Part shown: positions 17,404-27,300 of the stretch, in pieces
Numbering within the stretch: position 1 is the stretch's first letter
How the letters are laid out: every line of letters starts with the position of its first letter
Source: Pontiella desulfatans
GTDB lineage: Bacteria > Verrucomicrobiota > Kiritimatiellia > Kiritimatiellales > Pontiellaceae
Assembly: GCF_900890425.1 (NCBI RefSeq)
Contig: NZ_CAAHFG010000001.1
Location: 1,612,001-1,676,000, forward strand
Reading direction: 5' to 3'
DNA: 64,000 nt
The notes under the pieces: model-generated
The model's database searches: none
What the model was told of the DNA's origin: nothing
The model's input: only the letters and a program-made list of their open reading frames with translations
Made by a program: the position numbers and the translations under genes

Positions 17404-20391
17404 ATGAGAAATCGATACGCAATCATTCCAGTCGCTTTAGCGGCGTTCATCGTATGCGCTACCAATGGCTTTTCCGCCGCAAGCATTCGCCCGGTAGAGC
17501 CGCGCTGCGAATATCATGTCGAGCCGCAGGGCCTCGATGTGCTGCAGCCTCGACTGAGCTGGCGGCTGGAATCCGGTCAGCGCGCTCAGATGCAGAGTGC
17601 CTACCGCATTCTGGTGGCCGGTTCGCCGGAGACGTTGGCCAACGATGCCGGCGATCTGTGGGACTCGGGGAAAGTGAACTCGGGTGAAAGCATTCAGATC
17701 GCTTACAAAGGGAAGCCGCTGACGTCCCGCCAGTCCTGCTGCTGGAAGGTGATGGTCTGGGATCGGGAGGGGAATCCCTCAATCTGGAGCGAGCCCGCCA
17801 TGTGGTCGATGGGCCTGCTTAAGCCGAAGGATTGGAAGGCGCAATGGATCGGTTACGATGAAATTCCGGAAGATCCCATCCAGGAAGGGCCCAAGGTGGT
17901 CGTGGTCAAGGCCCTGTATGGTTTAGGCGGAAAACCCTCAAAACAGGTTGATGTGACGGAAAAACTCCAAAAGCGGGTTGCCGAGGGGACGCTTAAACTT
18001 TCGGTTGGTAACGAACTTGCGGAAAAGGATCCCGCGCCCGGAAAACTGAAGAAGCTCGAACTTGAATATACATTTGATGGAGTCACTCGAAAACGGATCT
18101 TTAGCGAAGGCGAAACGTTTGAATTTTTCAGCACAAACCGGCCTAACTTGATGAATCGAAGCTATCTGCCGTCGCCGTATCTGCGCAAGGTATTCGCGGT
18201 GAAAGCTCCGGTAAAGCGGGCGGTGGTCTATGTTTCCGCGCAGGGGTTTGTTGAGTTGCATCTCAACGGGCAGCGCGTGGGTGATGAGTTTTTCACCCCG
18301 CCCGGCTGGACCGACTACCGCAAGCGCATCTACTATAAGGCCTATGATGTAACCGATCTGCTGCAGCAGGGCGATAACGCCATCGGCGGAATTCTCGGAG
18401 ACGGCTGGTTCCGCGGCAACATCAGCATCAAGGGACAAAACCAGTACGGCTCAAAAATCCGTCTCCTTTCCCAACTCCATATCGATTACGCGGACGGACG
18501 CTCGGAAACCGTCGTCTCCGATCCGTCGTGGAAGGCTTCGTTCGGCCCCATCCTGCTGTCGGACATGCAGGCCGGGGAAACCTACGATGCCCGTCGTGAG
18601 ATGCCCGGTTGGGATAAGTCCGGCTTTGATGACAGCCAATGGCGCGCGGTGAATACCGGGTCGGCACTGAAGGCAAACCCCGTCATCGAAGCCTATCCCG
18701 GCGTTCCGGTGCGCCGTACGCAGGAGCTGCCGGTCGTCAAAATCACCGAGCCAATGAAGGGTTTGCACGTCTTTGATTTGGGGCAGAACTTTGCCGGCTG
18801 GGTGCGGCTGAAGGTGAGCGGCAAGGCCGGCGATAAGATCGTGATGCGTTTCGGCGAGATGCTCAGTCCGGACGGATCGGTCTTTACCGAAAACCTCCGT
18901 TCCGCCCGAGCGACCGACACCTATATTCTCAAAGGCGACGGCGTGGAGGTGTGGGAGCCGCACTTTACCTTCCACGGCTTCCGCTATGTTGAAGTCACCG
19001 GGCTGCGCGAGGATCCGCCGGCGGATACGCTGACGGGAGTTGTGGTGCACTCCGATGCGCCGCTGACCAGCTCGTTCGAGTGCTCGGACCCAATGCTCAA
19101 CCAGCTCCACAGCAACATTCTCTGGGGCCAGCGCTCTAATTATCTCGAAGTGCCGACCGACTGCCCGCAGCGCGACGAGCGGCTGGGCTGGACCGGCGAT
19201 ACGCAGGTCTATATCCGCTCCGGAACCTATCATCAGGATGTGGCTTCGTTCTTTACCAAATGGATCGTCGATCTGGAGGATACGCAGAATAGAGGCATGT
19301 TCGGCCAGCAGGCCCCGGCCTTCCATGGTCACGCCAGTTCCGGGTGGTCGGATGCCGGAATCATCTGTCCATGGACGATCTACAGGGTGTACGGGGATGC
19401 CCGCATTGTTGAAAAGCATTATGATGCAATGGCACGCTACATTGAAGCGTGTGAAAAGCATGGCTTGAGCGGAATACCCAAAGGGTTTGGCGACTGGCTG
19501 GCCGTCGGTTCCAGTACGCCGAAGGATGTGATTTCGACCGCCTACTTTGCCTACAGCACAAGCCTGATGGCGGAGATGGCCGAAGCGATCGGAAAAAAAG
19601 CAGACGCGACAACATACCGGGAGCTGTTTGAGCGCATCCGCGAGCATTTCCAAAAAACCTTTGTTGATGCCGACGGCCGGGTGAAAGGCAATACACAGAC
19701 CGCCTACTGCATGGCGCTGCATTATGACCTGCTGACCGAAAAACAGCGCAGGCAGGCGGCGGCTCATCTGGTGGAGCGGATTAAAGCCAAGGACTACCAT
19801 CTCTCGGTCGGTTTCCTCGGGGTGCCGATCCTGCTGCCGACGCTGACCGAGATCGGGCGGAGTGATCTCGCGTATCGCCTGCTGCAGAACAAGACCTATC
19901 CTTCCTGGGGCTATTCCGTCGAACAGGGCGCCACCACCATCTGGGAGCGCTGGGACAGCTGGACCCGCGAGAAGGGGTTCAATGCCGGCGCGATGAACTC
20001 GTTCAACCACTATGCCTACGGGGCCTGCAGCGAGTGGATGTTCTACTCCATGCTCGGGATTGATCTGGACGCAGCCGGCTACAAGACCATCCGCATGAAG
20101 CCCGAAATTGGATCCGGCATAACGTGGGCCAAGGGGCATTATGATTCCATTCGCGGGCGGATTTCCAGTGATTGGAAAATCGAAGACGATACCTTCCACT
20201 GGAAGGTCGAAATCCCGGCCAACTCAACAGCCACTATGTATATCGCGGCCGAACAAGCTGCCGACGTGACTGAAGGCGGCCGCCCGGTTGAAGACGGGGC
20301 CGGCATACAGGTGCTTGGTCAGAAGGAGGGCTGCGTGGTGATTCAGGTCGGATCAGGAAGCTATGCCTTTACGGCAAAAGGCCGGCTGTAG
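17404..20391 (+). CDS. GH78 alpha-L-rhamnosidase 2 with N-terminal DUF3395-like module
   Basis: A 995-residue secreted GH78 enzyme. ATG 17404 starts the signal peptide (MRNRYAIIPVALAAFIVCAT); an upstream in-frame ATG at 17356 is unlikely. An Ig-like domain comes first (PRLSWRLES, WDSGKV). Residues 164-242 are the shared module (KVVVVKALYG ... DPAPGKLKKLELEY), here between the Ig domain and the N-terminal lectin-like sandwich (AQGFVELHLNGQRVG). The catalytic alpha/alpha barrel carries canonical DCPQRDERLGWTGD from residue 586 and GFGDWLAVGSSTP. SYGYSVEQG-type sequence (WGYSVEQGATTIWERWDSW) precedes the C-terminal sandwich. The canonical motif differs from GH78 number 1, suggesting a different rhamnosidic linkage or aglycone. 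Confidence 0.93.
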   Translation: MRNRYAIIPVALAAFIVCATNGFSAASIRPVEPRCEYHVEPQGLDVLQPRLSWRLESGQRAQMQSAYRILVAGSPETLANDAGDLWDSGKVNSGESIQIAYKGKPLTSRQSCCWKVMVWDREGNPSIWSEPAMWSMGLLKPKDWKAQWIGYDEIPEDPIQEGPKVVVVKALYGLGGKPSKQVDVTEKLQKRVAEGTLKLSVGNELAEKDPAPGKLKKLELEYTFDGVTRKRIFSEGETFEFFSTNRPNLMNRSYLPSPYLRKVFAVKAPVKRAVVYVSAQGFVELHLNGQRVGDEFFTPPGWTDYRKRIYYKAYDVTDLLQQGDNAIGGILGDGWFRGNISIKGQNQYGSKIRLLSQLHIDYADGRSETVVSDPSWKASFGPILLSDMQAGETYDARREMPGWDKSGFDDSQWRAVNTGSALKANPVIEAYPGVPVRRTQELPVVKITEPMKGLHVFDLGQNFAGWVRLKVSGKAGDKIVMRFGEMLSPDGSVFTENLRSARATDTYILKGDGVEVWEPHFTFHGFRYVEVTGLREDPPADTLTGVVVHSDAPLTSSFECSDPMLNQLHSNILWGQRSNYLEVPTDCPQRDERLGWTGDTQVYIRSGTYHQDVASFFTKWIVDLEDTQNRGMFGQQAPAFHGHASSGWSDAGIICPWTIYRVYGDARIVEKHYDAMARYIEACEKHGLSGIPKGFGDWLAVGSSTPKDVISTAYFAYSTSLMAEMAEAIGKKADATTYRELFERIREHFQKTFVDADGRVKGNTQTAYCMALHYDLLTEKQRRQAAAHLVERIKAKDYHLSVGFLGVPILLPTLTEIGRSDLAYRLLQNKTYPSWGYSVEQGATTIWERWDSWTREKGFNAGAMNSFNHYAYGACSEWMFYSMLGIDLDAAGYKTIRMKPEIGSGITWAKGHYDSIRGRISSDWKIEDDTFHWKVEIPANSTATMYIAAEQAADVTEGGRPVEDGAGIQVLGQKEGCVVIQVGSGSYAFTAKGRL

Positions 20392-20406
20392 CGAAGGCAG
20401 AAAGAA

Positions 20407-20442
20407 GGTTGCGACAGCCTGCAGTGTGGTTGCGGTAGAAAA
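20407..20442 (+). pseudogene. Vestige of a sulfatase signal-peptide coding segment
   Basis: Thirty-two of 36 bases match 12153-12188, the end of the signal-peptide region of sulfatase 4. Translated, it gives VATACSVVAVE against VAAAGSVVADE. There is no sulfatase frame after it. It lies in the 142-base gap between the second GH78 and GH43 genes, suggesting that a sulfatase gene or part of one was lost here. Confidence 0.5.
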
Positions 20443-20533
20443 TATGATGAAGCACTATGGACTAAAAATAACATTACATCATAGGACTGAAGTAGCCCCT
20501 TTTTTTGGCTGACCCTTAACCAGAAGGAAATCG

Positions 20534-22279
20534 ATGATGAAACATAGGCGCTGGATCTGCTTTTTGACTATCGCGGTGGGGTTTCTGATCTGCGCTCAGG
20601 CGCAGCAAACAGGGAGCTGGGGCGATCAGGGCGACGGAACCTACCGGAATCCGGTCCTCAACGCGGACTACCCCGACGTGGATGTCGAGCGGGTGGGGGA
20701 CACCTACTTCATGATCTCGTCGAAGCAGCACATGAGTCCGGGAATGGTGATCCTTGAATCGAAGGATATGGTGAATTGGACAACCATCGGGCACGTTTGG
20801 GACAGGCTTTCCTGGGCGCCGGAATACAACTGGAACGAAATGCGGGGCTACAGGTTCGGGGTGTGGGCCGGCGATTTGGCCTACCACGACGGTACCTGGT
20901 ATTGTTACCAGATTGATTCTCGGCACGGGCTGTATATGAGTTCTGCAACAGATATCAGAGGCCCCTGGACCCAACCGATCCAGATGCTTACCAACGAAAA
21001 AATATTTGATGATCCCGTTGTCTTTTGGGACGAAAAAGAACATCAGGCTTATTTGTTGTGCAATACAGCAAAGAAACAGAAACGACCAGAGAACACGACG
21101 CCTGGAAGCGAGAACAGGTTATATAAAATGAGTTGGGATGGGCGGGAGATTCAGGACTCGGGAAAAGTGATTTATACCGGTCCCGGAGCTGAAGCCGCCA
21201 AAATCTACAATATTAATGATACCTGGTATATTTTTATGGCGGAGTGGTTTGTCGGCGATAAGGAAACGCCTCTTGGAAGGCCAAGTAAAAAGAACGACCG
21301 CAAGCAGCTTGTGCTGCGCTCGCAAACAGACAGCATCTACGGGCCCTATGAAAAGAAAGTTGTGTTCGAGCGAGGCAACGGTTTTGAACGGTCATGCAGC
21401 CAGGGCGCATTGATGCAGGCCCCCGACGGCTCTTGGTGGTACATGCACCAGCTGATCCAGAACATCGGGAATCCGTTTCAGGGACGTCCGCAGTGCCTGC
21501 AGCCGGTTAAATGGGTCGATGGTTGGCCAATGATCGGCAAGGATATCGACGGCGATGGCATTGGCGAGCCGGTGCGGTCGCATGAAAAACCGATTAATGG
21601 ATTCCCGGTCACTGCGCCGCCCACGGATGATGAATTCAATCCCGGCCGGCTCGGTGTGCAATGGGAGTGGAACCATAACCCGCGTGATAGCCACTGGACG
21701 CTGGCGGAGCGGCCGGGGTGGCTGCGGCTTAAGGCTGACCGGCCGGTTGCGCCGGTGAAAAACTACAGAATACATGGTCAGCTATTCTGGCGGGCCTTCA
21801 ATACCGTCAGTCAGCGGATAATGGGCACTTCGACCGGGAGTGCCGTGGCCCGGTTTGACCTCTCCGGCATGAAGGCGGGGCAGCGCGCCGGATTTGTCCG
21901 TTTTGGCGGGATCTTTCACCTGCTCGGTGTTCATGTCGAAGAGAACGACACCCGCAGACTGTTCTTCATGGATATGAACGGGAAGGAACTCCGTGGCGAC
22001 GCGATCCATGGCAACGACCTGTTCATCCGCACGACCAACAAAGGAGACCGCGCAGCCTTTGAATTCAGCACGGATGGTGAACGCTTCACGCGTTTCGGTC
22101 CGGAATTCACCATTGCGTTTGGATTCTGGAGCGGGGATCGCCTGGGCTTCTTCTGCTGGAATGAATCCGGCGAAAACGGCCACGTGGATATCGACTATTT
22201 CCACTACGACTACGACGGGCCGAAGCAGGAACTAAAAGGGGCGGAAAAGAACGGATGCTTAAATGACGCTCTGCGATAA
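20534..22279 (+). CDS. Secreted GH43 glycosidase (beta-xylosidase/alpha-L-arabinofuranosidase type)
   Basis: A 581-residue protein with signal peptide MMKHRRWICFLTIAVGFLIC preceded by AGAAGGAAA. NPVLNADYPDVDVER near residues 39-53 carries the catalytic-base Asp of the GH43 five-bladed propeller. DDPVVFWDE matches the second acidic site of the family, and SCSQGALMQAPDGSWWYMHQ is typical of its later blades. From about residue 360 the C-terminal concanavalin-like domain seen in many GH43 proteins follows (DEFNPGRLGVQWEWNHNP ... HVDIDYFHYDY). In an ulvan or rhamnan context it could remove xylose side residues. GH43 members vary widely in specificity, so the substrate is inference. Confidence 0.85.
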   Translation: MMKHRRWICFLTIAVGFLICAQAQQTGSWGDQGDGTYRNPVLNADYPDVDVERVGDTYFMISSKQHMSPGMVILESKDMVNWTTIGHVWDRLSWAPEYNWNEMRGYRFGVWAGDLAYHDGTWYCYQIDSRHGLYMSSATDIRGPWTQPIQMLTNEKIFDDPVVFWDEKEHQAYLLCNTAKKQKRPENTTPGSENRLYKMSWDGREIQDSGKVIYTGPGAEAAKIYNINDTWYIFMAEWFVGDKETPLGRPSKKNDRKQLVLRSQTDSIYGPYEKKVVFERGNGFERSCSQGALMQAPDGSWWYMHQLIQNIGNPFQGRPQCLQPVKWVDGWPMIGKDIDGDGIGEPVRSHEKPINGFPVTAPPTDDEFNPGRLGVQWEWNHNPRDSHWTLAERPGWLRLKADRPVAPVKNYRIHGQLFWRAFNTVSQRIMGTSTGSAVARFDLSGMKAGQRAGFVRFGGIFHLLGVHVEENDTRRLFFMDMNGKELRGDAIHGNDLFIRTTNKGDRAAFEFSTDGERFTRFGPEFTIAFGFWSGDRLGFFCWNESGENGHVDIDYFHYDYDGPKQELKGAEKNGCLNDALR

Positions 22280-22356
22280 CCTGTAAAAGGTGAGGTACCT
22301 ACATGGAAGATTATGCCCATGCAGCTTCGCATTCGATCAAAGTAAAGAAAGTAAAA

Positions 22357-24054
22357 ATGAAAAACTGGATATTAAGTCTCTTATTGCTGACAGGGGCGGC
22401 TCAGGCTGCGGAGAAGCCGAACATGATCTTGATCATGGTGGACGACATGGGCTTTTCCGATGTCGGTTGCTATGGCGGTGAAATCGAAACGCCTAACATC
22501 GACCGCCTTGCGGCGCAGGGCGTGCGCTTTTCGCGATTCTATAACGGCTCGCGCTGCTGCCCAACTCGCGCATCACTGATGACCGGGCTGCATTCGCACC
22601 TCACCGGTATCGGCCACATGACGAATTCGCCGAACAAGGAAAACCACGATGCGGGCGAACAGTTTTCGAGCTATCGCGGCTTCCTCAACCGCAACTGCGT
22701 AACGCTTGCCGAGGCACTTAAACCCGCCGGGTACGCTACACTAATGACGGGGAAATGGCATCTGGGGTACAACCATAAGAATCGTTGGCCGCTGCAGCGC
22801 GGCTTCGAAAAATATTATGGCTGCATCTCGGGCGCAACCCGCTTCTTCTATCCGTACGACGCGCGCGGGATGACCTTCGGCAACGAACCGGACAAGGAAT
22901 TGAAGAGCACAACGGATCGTCCGTTCTATACCACGGATGCATTCACCGACCATGCTATCCGTTTCATTCAGGAAGAGCAGCAGGGGAAGGATCGCCCGTT
23001 CTTTCTTTATCTGGCCTATACCGCGCCGCACTGGCCGCACCAGGCGCATGAGGAGGACATCGCGAAATATGCCGGCAACTATATGATGGGCTGGGATGCC
23101 CTGCGCGAACAGCGCTATCAGCGCCAGATCGAACTTGGACTGATCAAGCCGGAATGGAAGCTTTCGCCGCGCGATAAAAAAGTGCCGGCATGGGACACGC
23201 TGAATGCCGAAAAGCAGAAGGTGATGGATATGCGCATGGCGGTCTATGCTGCTATGATCGACCGAATTGATCAGAACATCGGAAAATTGGTCCAGACATT
23301 GGAAAAGAGCGGGCAGCTGGATAATACGCTGATTCTGTTTCTGTCCGACAACGGCGCTTGTGCCGAGGGTCCGCCACTAGGGCGCGGCGAAATTATGGAT
23401 CCGGAAAAGCGCAACCAGCAAACCAATAACAACTATGGCGCGGCCTGGGCGAATGTTTCCAGCACGCCGTTTCAGCTCTACAAGCACTACACCCATGAGG
23501 GCGGTGCGGCCACCCCGTTTTTCATGCACTGGCCGAAGCGTATTCAGCCGCAGGCGGACTGGTATGAGTCGCCGGCGCAGCTGATAGACGTGATGCCGAC
23601 CCTGCTCGACCTAGCGGGAGCAACCTATCCCCAGGCGGTCGATGGAAATAAAATCTATCCGCTGCGCGGTGTGTCGCTCGCTCCGGCGTTCGATGGCAAG
23701 CCGATCCAACGCACGGCTCCGATGTTTTCGGAGCATGAAAAAAATGCCTTCATGATGGACGGCGACTGGAAGCTGGTCGGCCGCGGCGTTGCCGCGCCGG
23801 AGGGCGTGCTCGTTTCCAAATGGGAGCTCTACAATCTTGCGGAAGACCGCACCGAGCTGAACGATCTTTCCGGAAAATATCCCGAGCGCCTCGCGGAGAT
23901 GTCCAGGGCCTGGAATAAATGGGCCGACCAGGACAGGGTCTACCCCAAGCCGAGACCGAGAAAGAAAAAGCAAAAGCAATCGGGGGTACCCGCACATTGC
24001 GGAATGCGGAATAGTGGAACGTCTGAAAAAGTTTTGGATAAGCACGCGGAATAA
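22357..24054 (+). CDS. Secreted S1-family sulfatase 5
   Basis: A 565-residue Cys-type sulfatase. ATG 22357 starts the signal peptide (MKNWILSLLLLTGAAQA); the upstream in-frame ATG at 22303 adds a non-signal stretch. IMVDDMGFSDVGCYG gives the metal ligands. CCPTR at residues 67-71 is the formylglycine motif, with the first Cys catalytic. TGKWHLG, LSDNGACAEG and THEGGAATPFFMHWPK follow. It resembles sulfatase 2 throughout, including the WDALREQRYQRQ segment that matches WDVLRKKRLQRM, so the two are probably paralogues. It lacks the F5/8C tail. The last 40 residues are basic and low in complexity (KPRPRKKKQKQ). Confidence 0.9.
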   Translation: MKNWILSLLLLTGAAQAAEKPNMILIMVDDMGFSDVGCYGGEIETPNIDRLAAQGVRFSRFYNGSRCCPTRASLMTGLHSHLTGIGHMTNSPNKENHDAGEQFSSYRGFLNRNCVTLAEALKPAGYATLMTGKWHLGYNHKNRWPLQRGFEKYYGCISGATRFFYPYDARGMTFGNEPDKELKSTTDRPFYTTDAFTDHAIRFIQEEQQGKDRPFFLYLAYTAPHWPHQAHEEDIAKYAGNYMMGWDALREQRYQRQIELGLIKPEWKLSPRDKKVPAWDTLNAEKQKVMDMRMAVYAAMIDRIDQNIGKLVQTLEKSGQLDNTLILFLSDNGACAEGPPLGRGEIMDPEKRNQQTNNNYGAAWANVSSTPFQLYKHYTHEGGAATPFFMHWPKRIQPQADWYESPAQLIDVMPTLLDLAGATYPQAVDGNKIYPLRGVSLAPAFDGKPIQRTAPMFSEHEKNAFMMDGDWKLVGRGVAAPEGVLVSKWELYNLAEDRTELNDLSGKYPERLAEMSRAWNKWADQDRVYPKPRPRKKKQKQSGVPAHCGMRNSGTSEKVLDKHAE

Positions 24055-24150
24055 AATAAAGAAAAAGCTCAGGACGGTGCGGGATCTGAGAGGGGTGTGG
24101 GCTTTACTCCTGACATGAAAAAACTAACAGCAGGAACGCTCTTTTAACCA

Positions 24151-24205
24151 CGAAATACAGCGCGAAAGCGGGCGCGCTTGGTTTTCGTCTGGTTCGTGTA
24201 TTTCG
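24151..24205. repeat. Quasi-palindromic intergenic repeat, CGAAATACA type
   Basis: CGAAATACA (24151-24159) and TGTATTTCG (24197-24205) form a 9-bp inverted repeat in the only sizeable gap of the cluster. The left arm, ccacgaaatacagcgcgaaa, belongs to the wording (CACGAAA, GCGAAAG) that recurs in several other gaps of this window. Confidence 0.6.
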
Positions 24206-24237
24206 GGGTCTAAATTCTGAAGACAGGAGATATGGAG

Positions 24238-24321
24238 ATGCGAAAAAGAAATTCGTTGTTGGCGGGGCGTCATATTTTTAATGTAAATTGCAGCTACAGA
24301 GGAAGTTTATCGTATTTTTGA
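24238..24321 (+). CDS. Possible 27-residue leader ORF before GH106 number 2
   Basis: An ATG with AGGAGA 8 bases upstream opens 27 codons (MRKRNSLLAGRHIFNVNCSY...) and stops 14 bases before ATG 24336. It sits in the 281-base gap between sulfatase 5 and the GH106 gene, where a new promoter might be. There is no stem-loop or codon bias to prove a leader-peptide function. Confidence 0.2.
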   Translation: MRKRNSLLAGRHIFNVNCSYRGSLSYF

Positions 24322-24335
24322 AGAAAAGGAACCTT

Positions 24336-27300
24336 ATGAAATTATTTAAACTATATGGACTGATCGCTGTTTTGGCTTCGTTATCAGCGGGGCTGGCTTT
24401 TGCAGAGACTCTGGAGGAACGTTTTCAATCCCCGCCGAATTCCGCGAAACCGCATACGTGGTGGCACTGGATGAACGGGTATGTTTCAGCCGAAGGGATT
24501 ACCAAAGATCTGGAGGCGATGCAGCGAGCTGGGCTCGGTGGATTTCAGGCGTTCCAAATCGAAAGAGGGATGGATGCCGGGCCGGTCAAATATCTAAGCA
24601 GCGAGTGGCGCGAGTTGATGACGCATACGATTAAAGAGGCGGACCGTCTCGGGTTGGAGGTGTGCTATCATCAAACGGCGGGTTGGTCGAGCAGCGGCGG
24701 CCCGTGGATTACGCCGGAATATTCGATGCAGAACGTCGTCTGGACGGAACAGCAGGTCGAAGGACCGACGTCTGTGAAGGTAAAATTAGAAAAGCCGCAG
24801 AAACTGCGGGATAACTATTTTCAGGATATCGCTGTGCTGGCGTTTCCAACCCCTGAATCCGAGCGCAATGGCAAGAAGGGGTTCCGGGTGGATAACTGGA
24901 AAAGCAAAGCCGGTTATGAGCGCGATGATAAAATCCAACCGGATACTCGTGCGGTGGACGCCGGCGATCAGATTGATTTTTCATCCATTATTGACCTCAG
25001 CGACAAGATGGATGCTAACGGGCAGCTTCAATGGAGTGCCCCGAAAGGGCAGTGGACCATTGTTCGTTTCGGGCATGCGGTCTGCGGACTTCAGAATCGC
25101 CCGGCTCCACGTGAAGGGCGTGGCAACGAATGCGACAAAATGAGCAAAGCCGCGGCGGAATGGCATTGGAAACATACCGTGCAGAAGGTGATTGATGATG
25201 TGGGGCCGTTGACGGGTAAAGCATTCAGCAGCGTGTTGATCGATAGTTATGAAACAGGCCAGCAAAACTGGACCAAGGGTTTTGATGAAGAATTCAAGAA
25301 GCGCATGGGATATGATTTTATAAATCATCTGCCGGCGGTAACAGGACGAGTGGTAAACAACCTGGATTACACCGAACGGTTCCTATGGGATTTTCGCCAG
25401 GTGATTGCCGATCTATGGACCGAAAACTATTTCGGACATTTTGCTGAAATGTGCCATGAAAACGGGTTGACGCTTGCGTGCGAGCCCTATGGTAAGCCGG
25501 GCAATATGGACGACTTTGCGGTGGCGGATGTCGTCGATATGCCCATGGGCGAATGGTGGGCCAGATCCACGGGAGGACCGTTCCGGAGTTCCTCAAAAAT
25601 GGCGGCATCGGCCGCGCATACCAACGGCCGCCGTTTCGTGGGAGCGGAAGCTTTCACCGCAGGGCGTATGGAAGCGGCCTTTGTGAATCACCCTTACGGA
25701 CTCAAGGTTCAGGGCGACTTCTTTTTCTGTCAGGGGATCAATCGTTTCATTTTTCATACCTTTGTTCATCAGCCGTGGGGCGATGAGGTTCTGCCCGGCA
25801 TGACGATGGCGGTGTGGGGATTCCAGAACAATCGCAACAATACGTGGTATGAGCAGGGCCGGGCGTGGAATGAATATCTGGCCCGCAGTCAGTATCTTCT
25901 GCAGGAGGGGAAATTTCAGGCGGACCTCTGCTATTATCCGGGCGAAAGCGCGCCTCAGACGGTCAGACACCGGGAAGAGATGAATCCGACTGCGCCGGCG
26001 GGGTATGATTATGATCTGATCTCGCGCAAAAACCTGATGAAAATGACGGTTAAAGAGGGGCGTTTGGTGCTGCCCGGCTTGATGGAATACCGCCTGTTGA
26101 TCATGCCGGATGGACCGGTTCGTCCTGAGGTCTTGAAAAAGGTTGAGCAGTTACTGAGCGCTGGCGCGCATATCGTCTGGAAAAAACCGGAAGGCACACC
26201 GGGTTTGCAGGATTACCCAAATGCAGATCGTTTCGTGAAAAAAGCGGCCGATCAGGTGTGGCGTGACTGCGACGGTACGAAAGCTAAAGAGATCGCCTAT
26301 AAAAAAGGCAAACTCTACTGGCCCGGTCCATTAGCCGAAATTCTTTCCTCCATGGGCGTTCAGCCGGATGTGGAATTTCGCTCCATTCAGGGCATTGCCC
26401 CCAATCTCATCGGCGGCAATGGATATGAGTGGATTCATCGCAAAATCGGCGATGCCGATGTGTATCTGATCTCCAATCAGCAGGAAATGCCCCGTCAGGT
26501 GGAAGTGATCTTGCGTGATAAAGGGCGTGTTCCCCAGCTGTGGAATGCGCAGACGGGTGAAATTAAACAAGCTCCTTTTTTCCAAACAACGGATGATGAT
26601 CGCACGCAGGTAAAGCTCTTTATGGAACCCGCCGAATCGGTGTTTGTGGTGTTTCAGGATCAGGCCACTGCGCCAAGTGTCGTAAAGATGCTGCACAATG
26701 GAAAATCGCCGTTTGACAGTAAGATGGCGGCGAGCAGCCCCTTGGTTATTCATAAGGCCGTCTTTGGTGCGGCTGACGGGGACCCCGACTCCCAAAAGGA
26801 CGTGACTTCCAGAATCCGATTACTGATCAAAAACAATGCATTGGAAATGGTGGTCACTACGCAGGCGGCGACCGGTGAAAAACCTACCATAGGAGCAACG
26901 AAAGCATTGCGTGTGGACTATTCCTACGGCTCAGAGGTCATAACCGTTGCGCGAATGGAGAATGAAGTCCTCACGATTAAAGATGAAACCGTGGTTTTTC
27001 CCGCCCAGCCGGAACCGGCAACCCTGTCGGTCGCAAATAATGAAACCATCCTGTCCGCCTGGCAGCGTGGGGACTACGACGTCGTCTATTCCGATGGAAC
27101 ACGAAAAGCGGTTAAGGTGACCGATGTGCCGAAATCCTTGGATCTTACCAAGGACTGGAACCTGAAATGTCCGGAAGGCTGGGGCCCGACCAAAGTCAGG
27201 CTGGATAAACTGATTTCCTGGACGGAGCACCCGGATCCGGAACTGAAGTATTTCTCCGGAACAGCGGTTTACGGGAAGCAATTTAATGTGCCGGCCGATC

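Noticed and set aside
18451-20199. A 582-codon open frame on the minus strand
   Set aside because: It lies entirely antisense to the second GH78 gene, has no ribosome site or family signature, and its His/Arg/Ala-rich composition is that of a shadow of a GC-rich gene.
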